Assembly (NCBI GenBank): GCA_937991535.1
Contig: CALKHN010000068.1
Coordinates: 1 to 33,818, forward strand
From: an uncultured Sphingobacteriales bacterium
Lineage (GTDB): Bacteria; Bacteroidota; Bacteroidia; Chitinophagales; Chitinophagaceae
Length of the DNA: 33,818 bases
Direction: 5' to 3'
The notes below the pieces were generated by a model. That model was not told the DNA's origin. It worked only from the letters and a program-made list of their open reading frames with translations, and did not search any database. This document shows, piece by piece, positions 16,824-25,187 of the stretch. The translations under genes and the position numbers were made by a program. Numbering within the stretch: the stretch's first letter is position 1; each line of letters begins with the position of its first letter.

Positions 16824-17191
16824 AATTGTAAAGGTAAGTGGTAGAGGCTGAAAGACAAAAATCTGCTGGTTAAACCATCTAATTTAAGAAATCGTAAAAG
16901 AGGTGTAGTCTTGAAAGCTGTTGTAATCCGGTAAAAAGCGGAAGGGTTTCGAACCGTTTAAAAGCCGGAAAGGTACAGAGCACTGTAAGCATGTTGCTAT
17001 TATGAACCGTGCCGGCGGCACTCACTTTTTTCAAAGATTCATTTTCAACCGCACTAAAGCATGGTTGTTCAAAAGCGCGGGATCAGCAGCTCTTCGCAAT
17101 TTTGATGTATATGTTCTGCAAAAACCGGCAGCAGAAAAAAGAACGGGTTCAGCAGATGCATCAGGTGTTCCATTCACCCTTCACACCCCTT
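16824..17191. other. Intergenic region between rhaI and the kinase gene, 368 bases
   Basis: Apart from the possible promoter at 16829-16861 I see no gene, tRNA or strong hairpin. Open frames on the plus strand (for example 17009-17317) run into rhaI antisense and resemble no known protein. The length is unusual inside a catabolic cluster whose other spacers are mostly under 120 bases. Confidence 0.5.
16829..16861 (-). promoter_or_regulatory. Possible own promoter of the kinase gene
   Basis: Minus strand: TTTTTG (16856-16861) and TACCTTTA (16829-16836, one base off TAnnTTTG) at a 19-base spacing. The -7 box ends only five bases before the ATG, so the transcript would be almost leaderless. That is the weak point of this call. 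Confidence 0.35.
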
Positions 17192-18466
17192 CTACAACCC
17201 CGTAGCCACCGTTTTTGTTCCCCGGTTTTTGATGAGTTGTTCGCGTATCTTTTCATTACGGAACAAGGCTATAGGATCCAATGCAGCACCAGCGCGCAGT
17301 CTGGCTTCGGCTACTAACGGGCGCACATCCGTTCGGAAAGCATGCTGTAATATTTCCTGTGCCTTTACTACATCATTATCCTGGCGGGCCTGCCGTAATG
17401 CGTTGCTATCGGTTAATAAAGCCTGTGCATAGGCAATGAGTATGGCTTCTACAGATTGTGCCAGGTCTTCCAGTGGATCTTTTACATTGTGCGATGCGTC
17501 AATCATCCAGCCCAGGTCTGTGGCATGGTTCATTCCTTTGGCGTCCATTCCTTCTACCAGTTCATTGAATATGAGGAAAAGCTGGTAAGGTTTAATGCTT
17601 CCGGCCGTGAGGTCATCATCTCCGTATTTGGAATCATTGAAATGAAAGCCACCTAATTTTCCTTCCATCAGTAAAAGGGAAACAATCTGTTCAATATTGG
17701 CATTGGGCAGATGATGTCCGAGGTCTACCAGTGTATATGCTTTATTGCCCAGTTTGCTGGTATATAAATACGATTGTCCCCAGTCGCCAACGGTAGTAGA
17801 ATAAAAATTAGGCTCAAATGCTTTGTATTCTACAAATATCTTCCAGTTGTGCGGCAAGGCCTTGTAAATTTCCTGCAACCCACTTAACGTGTTTTGAAAC
17901 GCCTCCCGGAAATTGAGTTGCCCGGGAAAACAGGAGCCGTCGGAAAGCCAAACGGTTAAAGAGGTGGAGCCCAGTTCTTCACCGTAACGGATCACTTCAA
18001 TGTTGTGATCAATTGCCTGCCGGCGAACTGCTGCATTTACATTTTGCAGCGACCCGTACTTATAGCTCAGTTGCTGGTTGGGCTGATCCTGAAAGGTATT
18101 GGAATTCATAGCGTCAAACTGCAACCCGTTTTGTGCCGCCAGCGCTTTTATGTGCGAAGGATTTTCGGGAATATCCCATGGAATATGCAGCGATATGGCG
18201 CCGCTTGATTTATTGAGTGCATGAAGCAAGCCTATATCCTCAATTTTTTCTTCCAGGTTGCGGGGCTCACCGCCTCCCGAGAATCTTCCAAACCTTGTAC
18301 CACCTGTTCCTAAAGCCCAACTGGGAATGGCTACCTGGAAGTCTGTAAGCTTTTTTACAATACTTTCCGTATTTTCAATTGTTGCATTGCTATAATCAAA
18401 TTTGCTGCGATGTGCTTTCAGCAAAGATTCATTATGACTTTCAATTTTATATTTTTCTATCTGCAT
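17192..18466 (-). CDS. rhaI: L-rhamnose isomerase (RhaI type)
   Basis: Converts L-rhamnose to L-rhamnulose; a cytosolic, metal-dependent TIM barrel of 424 residues. This is the Pseudomonas/Bacteroidota form, not the E. coli RhaA form. Metal and catalytic residues known from the Pseudomonas stutzeri enzyme can be placed with an almost constant offset: Glu213, Asp248, His251, His275, Asp283, Asp285 and Asp323, found in VEYKAFEP, LVDLGHH, GGFHFNDSK, YGDDDL and WMIDASH. The N-terminal 'GTGGTRFGRF' loop is also typical. The mutarotase gene ends 15 bases upstream, so they are co-transcribed. The enzyme family also accepts related aldoses, but the context supports rhamnose. Confidence 0.95.
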   Translation of the reverse strand: MQIEKYKIESHNESLLKAHRSKFDYSNATIENTESIVKKLTDFQVAIPSWALGTGGTRFGRFSGGGEPRNLEEKIEDIGLLHALNKSSGAISLHIPWDIPENPSHIKALAAQNGLQFDAMNSNTFQDQPNQQLSYKYGSLQNVNAAVRRQAIDHNIEVIRYGEELGSTSLTVWLSDGSCFPGQLNFREAFQNTLSGLQEIYKALPHNWKIFVEYKAFEPNFYSTTVGDWGQSYLYTSKLGNKAYTLVDLGHHLPNANIEQIVSLLLMEGKLGGFHFNDSKYGDDDLTAGSIKPYQLFLIFNELVEGMDAKGMNHATDLGWMIDASHNVKDPLEDLAQSVEAILIAYAQALLTDSNALRQARQDNDVVKAQEILQHAFRTDVRPLVAEARLRAGAALDPIALFRNEKIREQLIKNRGTKTVATGL

Positions 18467-18481
18467 GATCTGATCTTATTT

Positions 18482-18796
18482 TTATGGCATATAAAACACT
18501 TCTTTAAGCGGGATGCTTAATGGAGATTCGTCATCATTCACCTCCATTATATCTTTCATGTAATGCCACCAGCGTTGCATAACGGCATGCCGGGGTAATG
18601 CATCCTTAGCGGCAAGATCGCTAACCTGCAAATAACCGAACAAATTACCTGTTGCCTCCTCCAGAAAAATAGAATATTCCTGTATCCCGCTTTCTTTTAA
18701 TAATGTCTGCAGTTCCGGCCATATCGCGTTATGGCGCTTTTGGTATTCGGCTTCAAAGCCTTTATGCAGTTTCATTATAAAAGCAAGGCGGTGCAT
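18482..18796 (-). CDS. rhaM: L-rhamnose mutarotase
   Basis: Interconverts the alpha and beta anomers of L-rhamnose, feeding the isomerase. The 104-residue length is exactly that of the family. Active-site residues fall at the same numbers as in E. coli RhaM: Tyr18, His22 (in QKRHNAIWPEL) and the Trp76-Trp77 pair (QRWWHYM). It lies 15 bases ahead of rhaI, and its own upstream spacer (274 bases) is filled with repeats and carries a consensus -7 box 31 bases before the ATG, so rhaM-rhaI may form a separate transcript. Confidence 0.95.
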   Translation of the reverse strand: MHRLAFIMKLHKGFEAEYQKRHNAIWPELQTLLKESGIQEYSIFLEEATGNLFGYLQVSDLAAKDALPRHAVMQRWWHYMKDIMEVNDDESPLSIPLKEVFYMP

Positions 18797-18827
18797 CTGA
18801 GAATTTGAGATTTGAGATTTATAATTT

Positions 18828-18835
18828 CAAATTTA
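18828..18835 (-). promoter_or_regulatory. -7 box ahead of rhaM
   Basis: Minus strand TAAATTTG, an exact TAnnTTTG match, 31 bases before the rhaM ATG. No TTTG is visible at the -33 position, and the surrounding DNA is A/T-rich repeat, so a chance match is possible. Confidence 0.35.
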
Positions 18836-18851
18836 TGTCTATGGTTTGTAA

Positions 18852-18897
18852 TTTATGGTTTTTAGTTTTTTGTTTATCGTTGTATTCCTTCGGATTT
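18852..18897. repeat. Dispersed intergenic repeat, copy 2
   Basis: Shares 26 identical bases (beginning TTTATGGTTTTTAG) with 3204-3229 and continues with similarity to TTCGGATTT. It is inserted in the spacer between the aldolase-dehydrogenase gene and rhaM. Confidence 0.7.
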
Positions 18898-18939
18898 TGG
18901 GCTTAAGTCTTCGGATTTAAAGTTGAAATTTGAATTTTA

Positions 18940-19021
18940 TCCGCCACGGCGGACAGGTTCATTTTGTGATGCTTTTCCCTGTCACGCTGAGCCTGCCCGC
19001 AGTGGCGGGGAACGAAGCATC
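18940..19021. repeat. Pair of GC-rich inverted repeats, dispersed-repeat type
   Basis: A perfect TCCGCC-AC-GGCGGA hairpin lies at 18940-18953. A longer nested one spans 18968-19021: GATGCTT (18968-18974) pairs with AAGCATC (19015-19021), TTCCC with GGGAA, and CCCGC (18996-19000) with GCGGG (19005-19009). The core CACGCTGAGCCTG resembles a dispersed intergenic element seen in many bacterial genomes. It may also stop or stabilise the upstream transcript. Confidence 0.65.
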
Positions 19022-19070
19022 TGTATTTTATTTGGTTCTTGTTATTTATTTTTTGATACTTTTCGCCTTC

Positions 19071-21191
19071 TCATCTTACAAAAGCCATAGCAACGCCGCC
19101 ATCAATGTTCAGCACATTGCCTGTTGCCTTGTTCAATAGTCCTCCTGTAAAAGCAAAACAGGCATTGGCTATGTCTTCAGGCAGAATGATTTCATTCAGT
19201 AGGGTGCGTTTGGCATAAAACGCGGGCAATTCTTCAACCGTTACACCATATGCTTTGGCGCGCCCCTGGGCCCATGCGCCTGCCCATATTTTACTGTCGG
19301 AAATAACGGCATCCGGATTTACCACGTTTACTCGGATATGGTCTTTCCCTAACTCAGCCGCATTTAAGCGGCTCAGGTGCAACTGTGCCGCCTTAGCAGA
19401 ACCATAGCCAGCATTATTCGGGCCGCTTACCAATGCGTTTTTGCTTACAATATTGATAACATCACCGCCCATATCCTGTTTACGCATAATGTTTGCACCT
19501 TCCCGTGTAATGAGAAACTGGCCTTTTACCAATACATCATATAATAAATCCCAGTCCTTTTCGGTGTGTTCTTCCAATGGTTTTGAAATGGATAAGCCGG
19601 CGCAGTTTACCACAATATCAACCCCTCCAAAGGCCAATGCCGTAGCTTTAAAAGCGCTGCGAATCGTGTTGACGTCCGTAACATCTAATATTTCTGCCGA
19701 AAAAACATCTTTACTGTAGTGGGCCGCAAAGTCTTTTTTTGCATTGGTTAATCTTTCCGCATCATTATCATTCACCATTACCACGGCGCCTTCGTCTGCA
19801 AATTTTTTAGCAATGGCTTTGCCAATTCCTCCTGCGCTGCCCGTTACCAAAGCAATCCTTCCCGATAAAGCTTTTGGCTTTGGCATACGTTGCAATTTAG
19901 CTTCTTCCAGCAGCCAGTATTCAATATTAAAAGCTTCCTGCCGTGGCAGGGAAGTATATTCAGAAATGGCTTCTGCACCTTTCATTACATTGATAGCGTT
20001 GATATAGAACTCAGCGGCTACCCTCGCTGTTTGTTTGTCTTTTGCAAAAGTAAACATACCCACGCCCGGGTATAATATCACCACCGGGTTTGCATCGCGT
20101 ATTGCAGGACTATTGGCATGTTTGCACTTTTCATAGTACGCTGTATACATTTTCCGGTAGGCTTCAAACTGCGGCTTTAGTTTTTCTTTTATCGCCGCTA
20201 CATCTGCCAGGTTTTCAGCGGTCGTGAGATCCAGTACCAGTGGACTGATCTTGGTCCTTAAAAAATGATCGGGGCAACTGGTACCCATGGGCGCTAATCT
20301 TTCCAGGTCATTGGAGTTGATGTATTCCAGCACCCTGTCGTCGTCTGTAAAATGACCTATCATTTTTATATTGGAAGAACAAAATCCCCTGAGTATAGGT
20401 GCTAAAGCCGCTGCTTTATCTAACCTTTCTTCTTTCGGCAGGGATTCTATTTTTGCACCGCCAAACACAGGTTTATTTTTTATATTTTCTTCGAGATAGG
20501 CTGCACAGCGTTCAATTACTTCCAGGGTATTGATATAGCTTTCAAATGCCGTATCGCCCCATGTGAACAAACCATGTGAGCCGAGCATAATACCGCGTAT
20601 TTCCGGATTTTCATCAAGGCATTGTTTTAATTTTAAACCAAGGTCAAAACCCGGCCGCTGCCATTCAACCCAGCCAATGGTACCATTAAAAAGTTCCTGT
20701 GTAATGCGTTTACCATCCTTCGCGGCGGCTATTGCAATTGCTGCATCCGGGTGCAGGTGGTCAATATGTTTAAAAGGCAGAAAACCATGCAGAGGTGTGT
20801 CTATAGAAGGAGCTTTGGAGCTCAGATCAAAAATGCAATGATTAAACAGTTCCACCATCTCATCTTCATGATCAATGCCACGGTATACATTGGTAAGACT
20901 TCTTAACCGGTCTACATACAAAGCGGCCAGACCGCTTTTCTTCAATGTGCCTAAATCGCCTCCTGAACCCTTAACCCACATCACTTCTGTTTCGGTTCCT
21001 GTAAGTGGATCCTTAGCCATTACTTTGCACGAAGTGTTACCGCCACCATAATTTGTTAACCGCAGATCGGCGCCTAATAAATTGGAGCGATAAATCAGTA
21101 AACCCACTTCATCTCCTGCAAGCGCTGCAGCTTTTGCATCATCCCATAAATAGCTCACATGCTTAAATTCTTTTGTTGTAACAGAAGGCAT
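19071..21191 (-). CDS. rhaD: Bifunctional rhamnulose-1-phosphate aldolase / short-chain alcohol dehydrogenase
   Basis: A 706-residue fusion. Residues 1 to about 430 form a class II aldolase (zinc) that splits L-rhamnulose 1-phosphate into dihydroxyacetone phosphate and L-lactaldehyde: GGGNTSCK (49-56), HLH at 145-147 and His206 in GSHGLF are the phosphate- and zinc-binding places. Residues 440-706 form a short-chain dehydrogenase with TGSAGGIG (450-457), NCAG (529-532), Ser583 and the catalytic Y596-x3-K600 pair, expected to oxidise or reduce lactaldehyde. The order and size match the known bacterial aldolase-dehydrogenase fusion of rhamnose catabolism. It ends 274 bases before rhaM and follows rhaT by 27 bases, so it is co-transcribed with rhaT. 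Confidence 0.95.
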   Translation of the reverse strand: MPSVTTKEFKHVSYLWDDAKAAALAGDEVGLLIYRSNLLGADLRLTNYGGGNTSCKVMAKDPLTGTETEVMWVKGSGGDLGTLKKSGLAALYVDRLRSLTNVYRGIDHEDEMVELFNHCIFDLSSKAPSIDTPLHGFLPFKHIDHLHPDAAIAIAAAKDGKRITQELFNGTIGWVEWQRPGFDLGLKLKQCLDENPEIRGIMLGSHGLFTWGDTAFESYINTLEVIERCAAYLEENIKNKPVFGGAKIESLPKEERLDKAAALAPILRGFCSSNIKMIGHFTDDDRVLEYINSNDLERLAPMGTSCPDHFLRTKISPLVLDLTTAENLADVAAIKEKLKPQFEAYRKMYTAYYEKCKHANSPAIRDANPVVILYPGVGMFTFAKDKQTARVAAEFYINAINVMKGAEAISEYTSLPRQEAFNIEYWLLEEAKLQRMPKPKALSGRIALVTGSAGGIGKAIAKKFADEGAVVMVNDNDAERLTNAKKDFAAHYSKDVFSAEILDVTDVNTIRSAFKATALAFGGVDIVVNCAGLSISKPLEEHTEKDWDLLYDVLVKGQFLITREGANIMRKQDMGGDVINIVSKNALVSGPNNAGYGSAKAAQLHLSRLNAAELGKDHIRVNVVNPDAVISDSKIWAGAWAQGRAKAYGVTVEELPAFYAKRTLLNEIILPEDIANACFAFTGGLLNKATGNVLNIDGGVAMAFVR

Positions 21192-21218
21192 ATTTTTTAT
21201 TTTAGTGTATCAATAAAT

Positions 21219-22307
21219 TTATTTTAACGAATTACCGTATCCAACCAGTAAAACAGCTACTATTATGGTAGCAATTCCCAGCGTGATCATGCTTTTTGTT
21301 TTAGCGCTTACCCCTTTCCATTCTTTCAGCACAATACCCCAGAGGTTCGCTACTAAAATGATAAAGGCCATGTGTAGTATCCACGAACTGGCGCCATTGC
21401 CCAGTCTGCTTTCCCCCATGCCGTAAAAGAAAAACTGCAAAAACCATGTGGTGCCGGCTAACGCACAAAAGATATAGTTGGATAATAAAGGTGTTTTTTT
21501 GTTCACATAATCGCCGAATGTTTTATTGCGGGTATTAAGTACCATGCACCAAATAAAATTAGTGGTTAGTCCGCCCCACAGAATCACCACAAAAGTTACA
21601 TTGTTTTGAAATAAAAATTCCCCCTGCCCGGGGTTGGCTGCTTTCCAAAGTTCATTGGCCGTTATTGCCATTGATTTTCCGGATTCAATCCCGAAATTAA
21701 AGCAGGCACTTAAAACCCCCGACACGATAGAAACCAGTAAACCCAAGCCAAATTTGTACTCAGTTTTTATGGGTGTTCCCTTCCCGCTGTTCCCATGTAA
21801 ATTCAATTCCTTTTCCTTCCAGGTTCCCGCCTTGCCACAAAAGATAGTACCCAGGATGCATACCCCCAGTCCTGCTAAAACGTAAAGTCCCCAGGTGGAG
21901 TGTATCAGCATGTTAAAAGTGTCTTTGCCTGTTTCCGGAAAAAAGTTGTAATAAACAGAAGGAATAAGCGATCCGAAAACCATGGTTAATCCTAATATGA
22001 TACTGGTTCCTAATGAAATACCAAGATATCGGACACCCAATCCGTAAGTTAATCCTCCTATACCCCAGAGTATACCAAACAGATAGGTAATACTGATGGT
22101 GCCGGCAGAGGTGTTTTTTATGATATTTGCAAAGCCCGGTATGGTTAAATAGGCAGCAAGGGGCGGTACAATCAGCCAGGAAAACAATCCTCCGACAAGC
22201 CAGTAACTTTCCCATGCCCAACCCTTTACTTTCTTAAATGGCGTATAAAAACTGCCCGACGCGAAACCTCCGATAAAATGATAAACAATTCCTAAAATTA
22301 CCTGCAT
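21219..22307 (-). CDS. rhaT: L-rhamnose/proton symporter RhaT
   Basis: Imports L-rhamnose through the inner membrane with a proton. The 362-residue product is of family length (E. coli RhaT has 344) and shows about ten hydrophobic segments. Its family features are the start MQVILGIVYHFIGGFASGSFYTPFKKVKGW in the first helix and loop, YGLGVRYLGISLG and the final GNSLK tail. It is the first gene after a 116-base spacer that carries a consensus -7 box (22345-22352) and a tandem decamer (22371-22395), so it probably begins a transcript with the aldolase-dehydrogenase gene 27 bases downstream. Confidence 0.95.
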   Translation of the reverse strand: MQVILGIVYHFIGGFASGSFYTPFKKVKGWAWESYWLVGGLFSWLIVPPLAAYLTIPGFANIIKNTSAGTISITYLFGILWGIGGLTYGLGVRYLGISLGTSIILGLTMVFGSLIPSVYYNFFPETGKDTFNMLIHSTWGLYVLAGLGVCILGTIFCGKAGTWKEKELNLHGNSGKGTPIKTEYKFGLGLLVSIVSGVLSACFNFGIESGKSMAITANELWKAANPGQGEFLFQNNVTFVVILWGGLTTNFIWCMVLNTRNKTFGDYVNKKTPLLSNYIFCALAGTTWFLQFFFYGMGESRLGNGASSWILHMAFIILVANLWGIVLKEWKGVSAKTKSMITLGIATIIVAVLLVGYGNSLK

Positions 22308-22344
22308 CCCTTTGTCTTTTCAAGTGGTGGAAACAATCTGTGTT

Positions 22345-22352
22345 CAAAAGTA
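22345..22352 (-). promoter_or_regulatory. -7 box of the rhaT promoter
   Basis: Minus strand TACTTTTG, exact match to TAnnTTTG, 37 bases before the rhaT ATG. No TTTG occurs at -33; a direct repeat of ACATGACAGC occupies that position, which is what an activator-dependent promoter would look like (inference). Confidence 0.5.
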
Positions 22353-22370
22353 TACTATACCCTTGTTAAA

Positions 22371-22395
22371 GCTGTCATGTGCTGTCATGTGCTGT
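22371..22395 (-). repeat. Tandem decamer upstream of rhaT, possible operator
   Basis: Two and a half copies of a 10-base unit, GCTGTCATGT on the plus strand (ACATGACAGC on the minus), repeat head to tail. The 10-base period puts the copies on one face of the helix, 18 bases above the -7 box. This is a candidate binding site for a rhamnose-responsive activator. Confidence 0.5.
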
Positions 22396-22423
22396 GGCAA
22401 TCGCGAATTTAACCCATCATATT

Positions 22424-23890
22424 TTATATGGAAGAGATAATCACTGATTTAATATTTAAATAGTGAGCAATTTTCTGTATGGTTACTGCATGATGACCAG
22501 TGCCAAGTGCGAAATGATGCGTAGGGCCTTCTTTTATCCATCTTTGAAGAAACGTCTTTACATCAGGCTTAAAAAATCCTCTTGTATTGGTATTTCCCGT
22601 GGGAGGAATTGGACCTGCTACAGATTCGCCCTCTGCAATAATAAATTTAAACTTACCATCGAACGTTGAACTAATACTTAGCATAGTAATAGGTCCTTCT
22701 TTAATTTTAAACTCAACGCCTGCCCCAAATCCTGGTTTTCCATGATATTTTTTCAGGCTGCGCAAAACCGGCCTTCCTTCAGCAATAGCAAGATTATGCG
22801 GACCGTCATGCCCCACCAATACAAAGTTCTCATTAAAGTCTACAGGATGAAATTCTGCAAAACTGCCACCAATACCGAGCCTGTCCATTATCATCATGGC
22901 GATGCAGGTTTTTAGGTCCGACTCTCCGCACATTGGAAATCCGTTGGCTGTAAGTAAAGAATTACCAACTATAAGGTTAGACATCACCATTCGCTCAACA
23001 CTATTCTCTTCACCTTCGTAATAATAGGCAAGTCCATCTATTTTCTTTTCAGCAACAAACTTTTCGAGCGCCACGGTAACTTTAGCCGCAATCTCCAAAT
23101 CCGAATCTTTTAATTTCTCAGATATAGGGTCAGATACCGGATCAGGGGTGTCGAAAAAACTAAGGATACGATCTTTTACGGAGCGGATTTCATCCTGATC
23201 TATCCGATCAAACTGTGACACTATTTCATGCGATTCGCATTGAATAATATGGGCGCCAAAATGAGCGGTAAGCATAGTAGCATCCGTATGCATATCGAGC
23301 ATGGCTTCTATCGGATGACCAATATGGCCAATTCTGGCGGTTTTAAGATCATGCAATACCCTGGCAATCCGGCAATACCGTTCTATTTCCTGATCGGCAT
23401 CCGGGTCATCATGCAAAGTGCCAATAATCATATCCGGCACCGGTTTTCCCATTCTTACCGCCACTCCTGCAAACTCAGGCAGCGCACAAATGTCATCGTT
23501 ATACAATTGCAGGTAAGTAGAAGCATTTTTGTAATCCAGCGCCTTATCAGGTTGTAGTGCAACCAACACCACCGGAACGTTTATACTCTTAATAATCACC
23601 CCAAAAGTGCTGGAAGTAGCATAGGTAAGCATATCACAAAAGATAAGATCAAGGTTAGCAGCATTAAGCTGAGGCACTAAATCATAAGCGCTTTGCGCAT
23701 TGTCTATCAAACCGAAATCTGTGCAGTTCGTTTTGACTTTACTGTTCTTTATCTTTTCAATAAAGGCAGATTGCTTTTTTTCCATTGCATCCCGCAGTCC
23801 TTCAAACTGACTCCAATATTTAAAATAACCTACGCCGAAAACACCAATTCCGGGGATTGTTTCTTTCCTGTGTTGAAAATGTCCTTTCAC
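22424..23890 (-). CDS. L-arabinose/L-fucose isomerase-like protein, substrate unknown
   Basis: A 488-residue protein of the AraA/FucI fold (cytosolic, Mn-dependent aldose-ketose isomerases). The metal ligands of L-arabinose isomerase can be placed: Glu323 in MCGESD, Glu346 in SFAEFHP, His361 in VGHDGPHN, and His458 or His459 in THHFALGTGHH. It therefore looks catalytically complete, though similarity to true AraA is low and it lacks its N-terminal signature. L-rhamnose isomerisation is already covered by rhaI, so this enzyme should act on another sugar, perhaps one released from the same glycan. It lies 31 bases after the MFS transporter gene, with which it forms a unit. Confidence 0.8.
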   Translation of the reverse strand: MKGHFQHRKETIPGIGVFGVGYFKYWSQFEGLRDAMEKKQSAFIEKIKNSKVKTNCTDFGLIDNAQSAYDLVPQLNAANLDLIFCDMLTYATSSTFGVIIKSINVPVVLVALQPDKALDYKNASTYLQLYNDDICALPEFAGVAVRMGKPVPDMIIGTLHDDPDADQEIERYCRIARVLHDLKTARIGHIGHPIEAMLDMHTDATMLTAHFGAHIIQCESHEIVSQFDRIDQDEIRSVKDRILSFFDTPDPVSDPISEKLKDSDLEIAAKVTVALEKFVAEKKIDGLAYYYEGEENSVERMVMSNLIVGNSLLTANGFPMCGESDLKTCIAMMIMDRLGIGGSFAEFHPVDFNENFVLVGHDGPHNLAIAEGRPVLRSLKKYHGKPGFGAGVEFKIKEGPITMLSISSTFDGKFKFIIAEGESVAGPIPPTGNTNTRGFFKPDVKTFLQRWIKEGPTHHFALGTGHHAVTIQKIAHYLNIKSVIISSI

Positions 23891-23921
23891 GATTGCTGAA
23901 TTTTATGTTTAGAAATTACTA

Positions 23922-25181
23922 TTAAGCCGTTCCTGTTTTTTTACCGGGTACTGAAAAACTGATCATTTTTATTTTGGGAATAAAGAGTAGCAGGATGACA
24001 AATGCAATGGGATACATAAATCCTACCGCAACCCATATCGGCGTGTAGGAATACGTCTGGGCAATAAATCCAATCAAAGGATTAATCAACAGTCCGGATA
24101 CTGCTCCGGCTGTACCGGAAAGCCCAACTACAGTTGCGGTGCCATTCCCGCCAAACATATCTGAAATTGCCGTGATGTAGTTGGTTATCCAAAATCCGTG
24201 GGCAACCATTATCAGTGTCATTAACATAATGGCCATCTCTATAGTAGAAACCCATGCAATAAATGAGGCGCTAATGGTCAGCAGCGCCGCTACGCCCATT
24301 ACTGCTTTTCGCGCGATGTTGACAGAAGCGCCTCTTTTTAAAAGCTTATCAGAACACCACCCACCTGCTATATTTGATAGTCCCAAACCTAAAAAAGGAA
24401 TCCAAAACAAATTACCAATCCCTTCAAAAGAAATACCACGCTGCTCATTCAGATATTTGGGCGCCCAAAACATGATGAAATACATAACAGGATCAAGCAA
24501 GAACCTTATAATGATAAAAACACGCGCTTCTTTATTTTTTAAAATGGAAAGAAAGGGGATGGCTTTCGGTCCCGATTCAGATTGAGTCGCTAATTGTTTT
24601 GCTTTAAAACTATGTTTACCCCAGGGGATAAAAAGCCATAGCACTACCCAAACTACCCCTATTAGTCCTGCGATTGTAAAACTTGATCGCCAGCCCAGGT
24701 GAGTAGAAATAAGGATCACTAACGGAGGAGCGATAACTGCACCAATAGCCGAGCCTCCAATGGCTATACCATTGGCCATTGCCCGCCGCTTTTCATCAAA
24801 CCACTCAAACACTATTTTTGCTGCTCCGGGAAAACAGCCTCCTTCCCCGGCACCCAATAAAAATCTAAAAAACACCAACTGATAAAACCCCGTCATCACC
24901 CCATGAAGTCCGCAAGCCAATGACCAAAGCCCAACAGACAGGGCCATTCCGATTTTTCCTCCGATAGAATCCATTAACCGCCCCCCAATAGTGAACATCA
25001 ACGCATAACTCACTAAAAAAGCGGTATTCACTATTCCATATTGAACATCTGAGAAACCAAATTCATGCTGGATTTTAATAATAGTCAGCGATAAAATCTG
25101 CCTGTCTAAAAAACTTAAACCAGTAGCAAGGAACAGGAATGCCAGTATGACCCAGTTGATGTAGTTACGTTTCGTATGCAT
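23922..25181 (-). CDS. MFS transporter, anion:cation symporter (hexuronate-type) family
   Basis: The 419-residue protein shows twelve hydrophobic segments and MFS motif A as GRLMDSIGGKIG (67-78). FLDRQ in the first helix (24-28) and the long 'GAGEGGCFPGAAKIVFEWF' helix 4 segment are typical of the ACS family, whose members carry hexuronates, galactonate and similar organic anions. It begins 6 bases after the rhamnosidase stop codon, so the two are co-transcribed, and it is followed by the isomerase-like gene. The substrate is inferred as a sugar acid or sugar from the locus glycan; RhaT already covers rhamnose. Confidence 0.88.
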   Translation of the reverse strand: MHTKRNYINWVILAFLFLATGLSFLDRQILSLTIIKIQHEFGFSDVQYGIVNTAFLVSYALMFTIGGRLMDSIGGKIGMALSVGLWSLACGLHGVMTGFYQLVFFRFLLGAGEGGCFPGAAKIVFEWFDEKRRAMANGIAIGGSAIGAVIAPPLVILISTHLGWRSSFTIAGLIGVVWVVLWLFIPWGKHSFKAKQLATQSESGPKAIPFLSILKNKEARVFIIIRFLLDPVMYFIMFWAPKYLNEQRGISFEGIGNLFWIPFLGLGLSNIAGGWCSDKLLKRGASVNIARKAVMGVAALLTISASFIAWVSTIEMAIMLMTLIMVAHGFWITNYITAISDMFGGNGTATVVGLSGTAGAVSGLLINPLIGFIAQTYSYTPIWVAVGFMYPIAFVILLLFIPKIKMISFSVPGKKTGTA

Positions 25182-25187
25182 TAGTGT

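Noticed and set aside
17009..17317. 102-residue plus-strand open frame as a small gene
   Set aside because: It overlaps the 3' end of rhaI on the opposite strand, with no ribosome site and no recognisable motifs.
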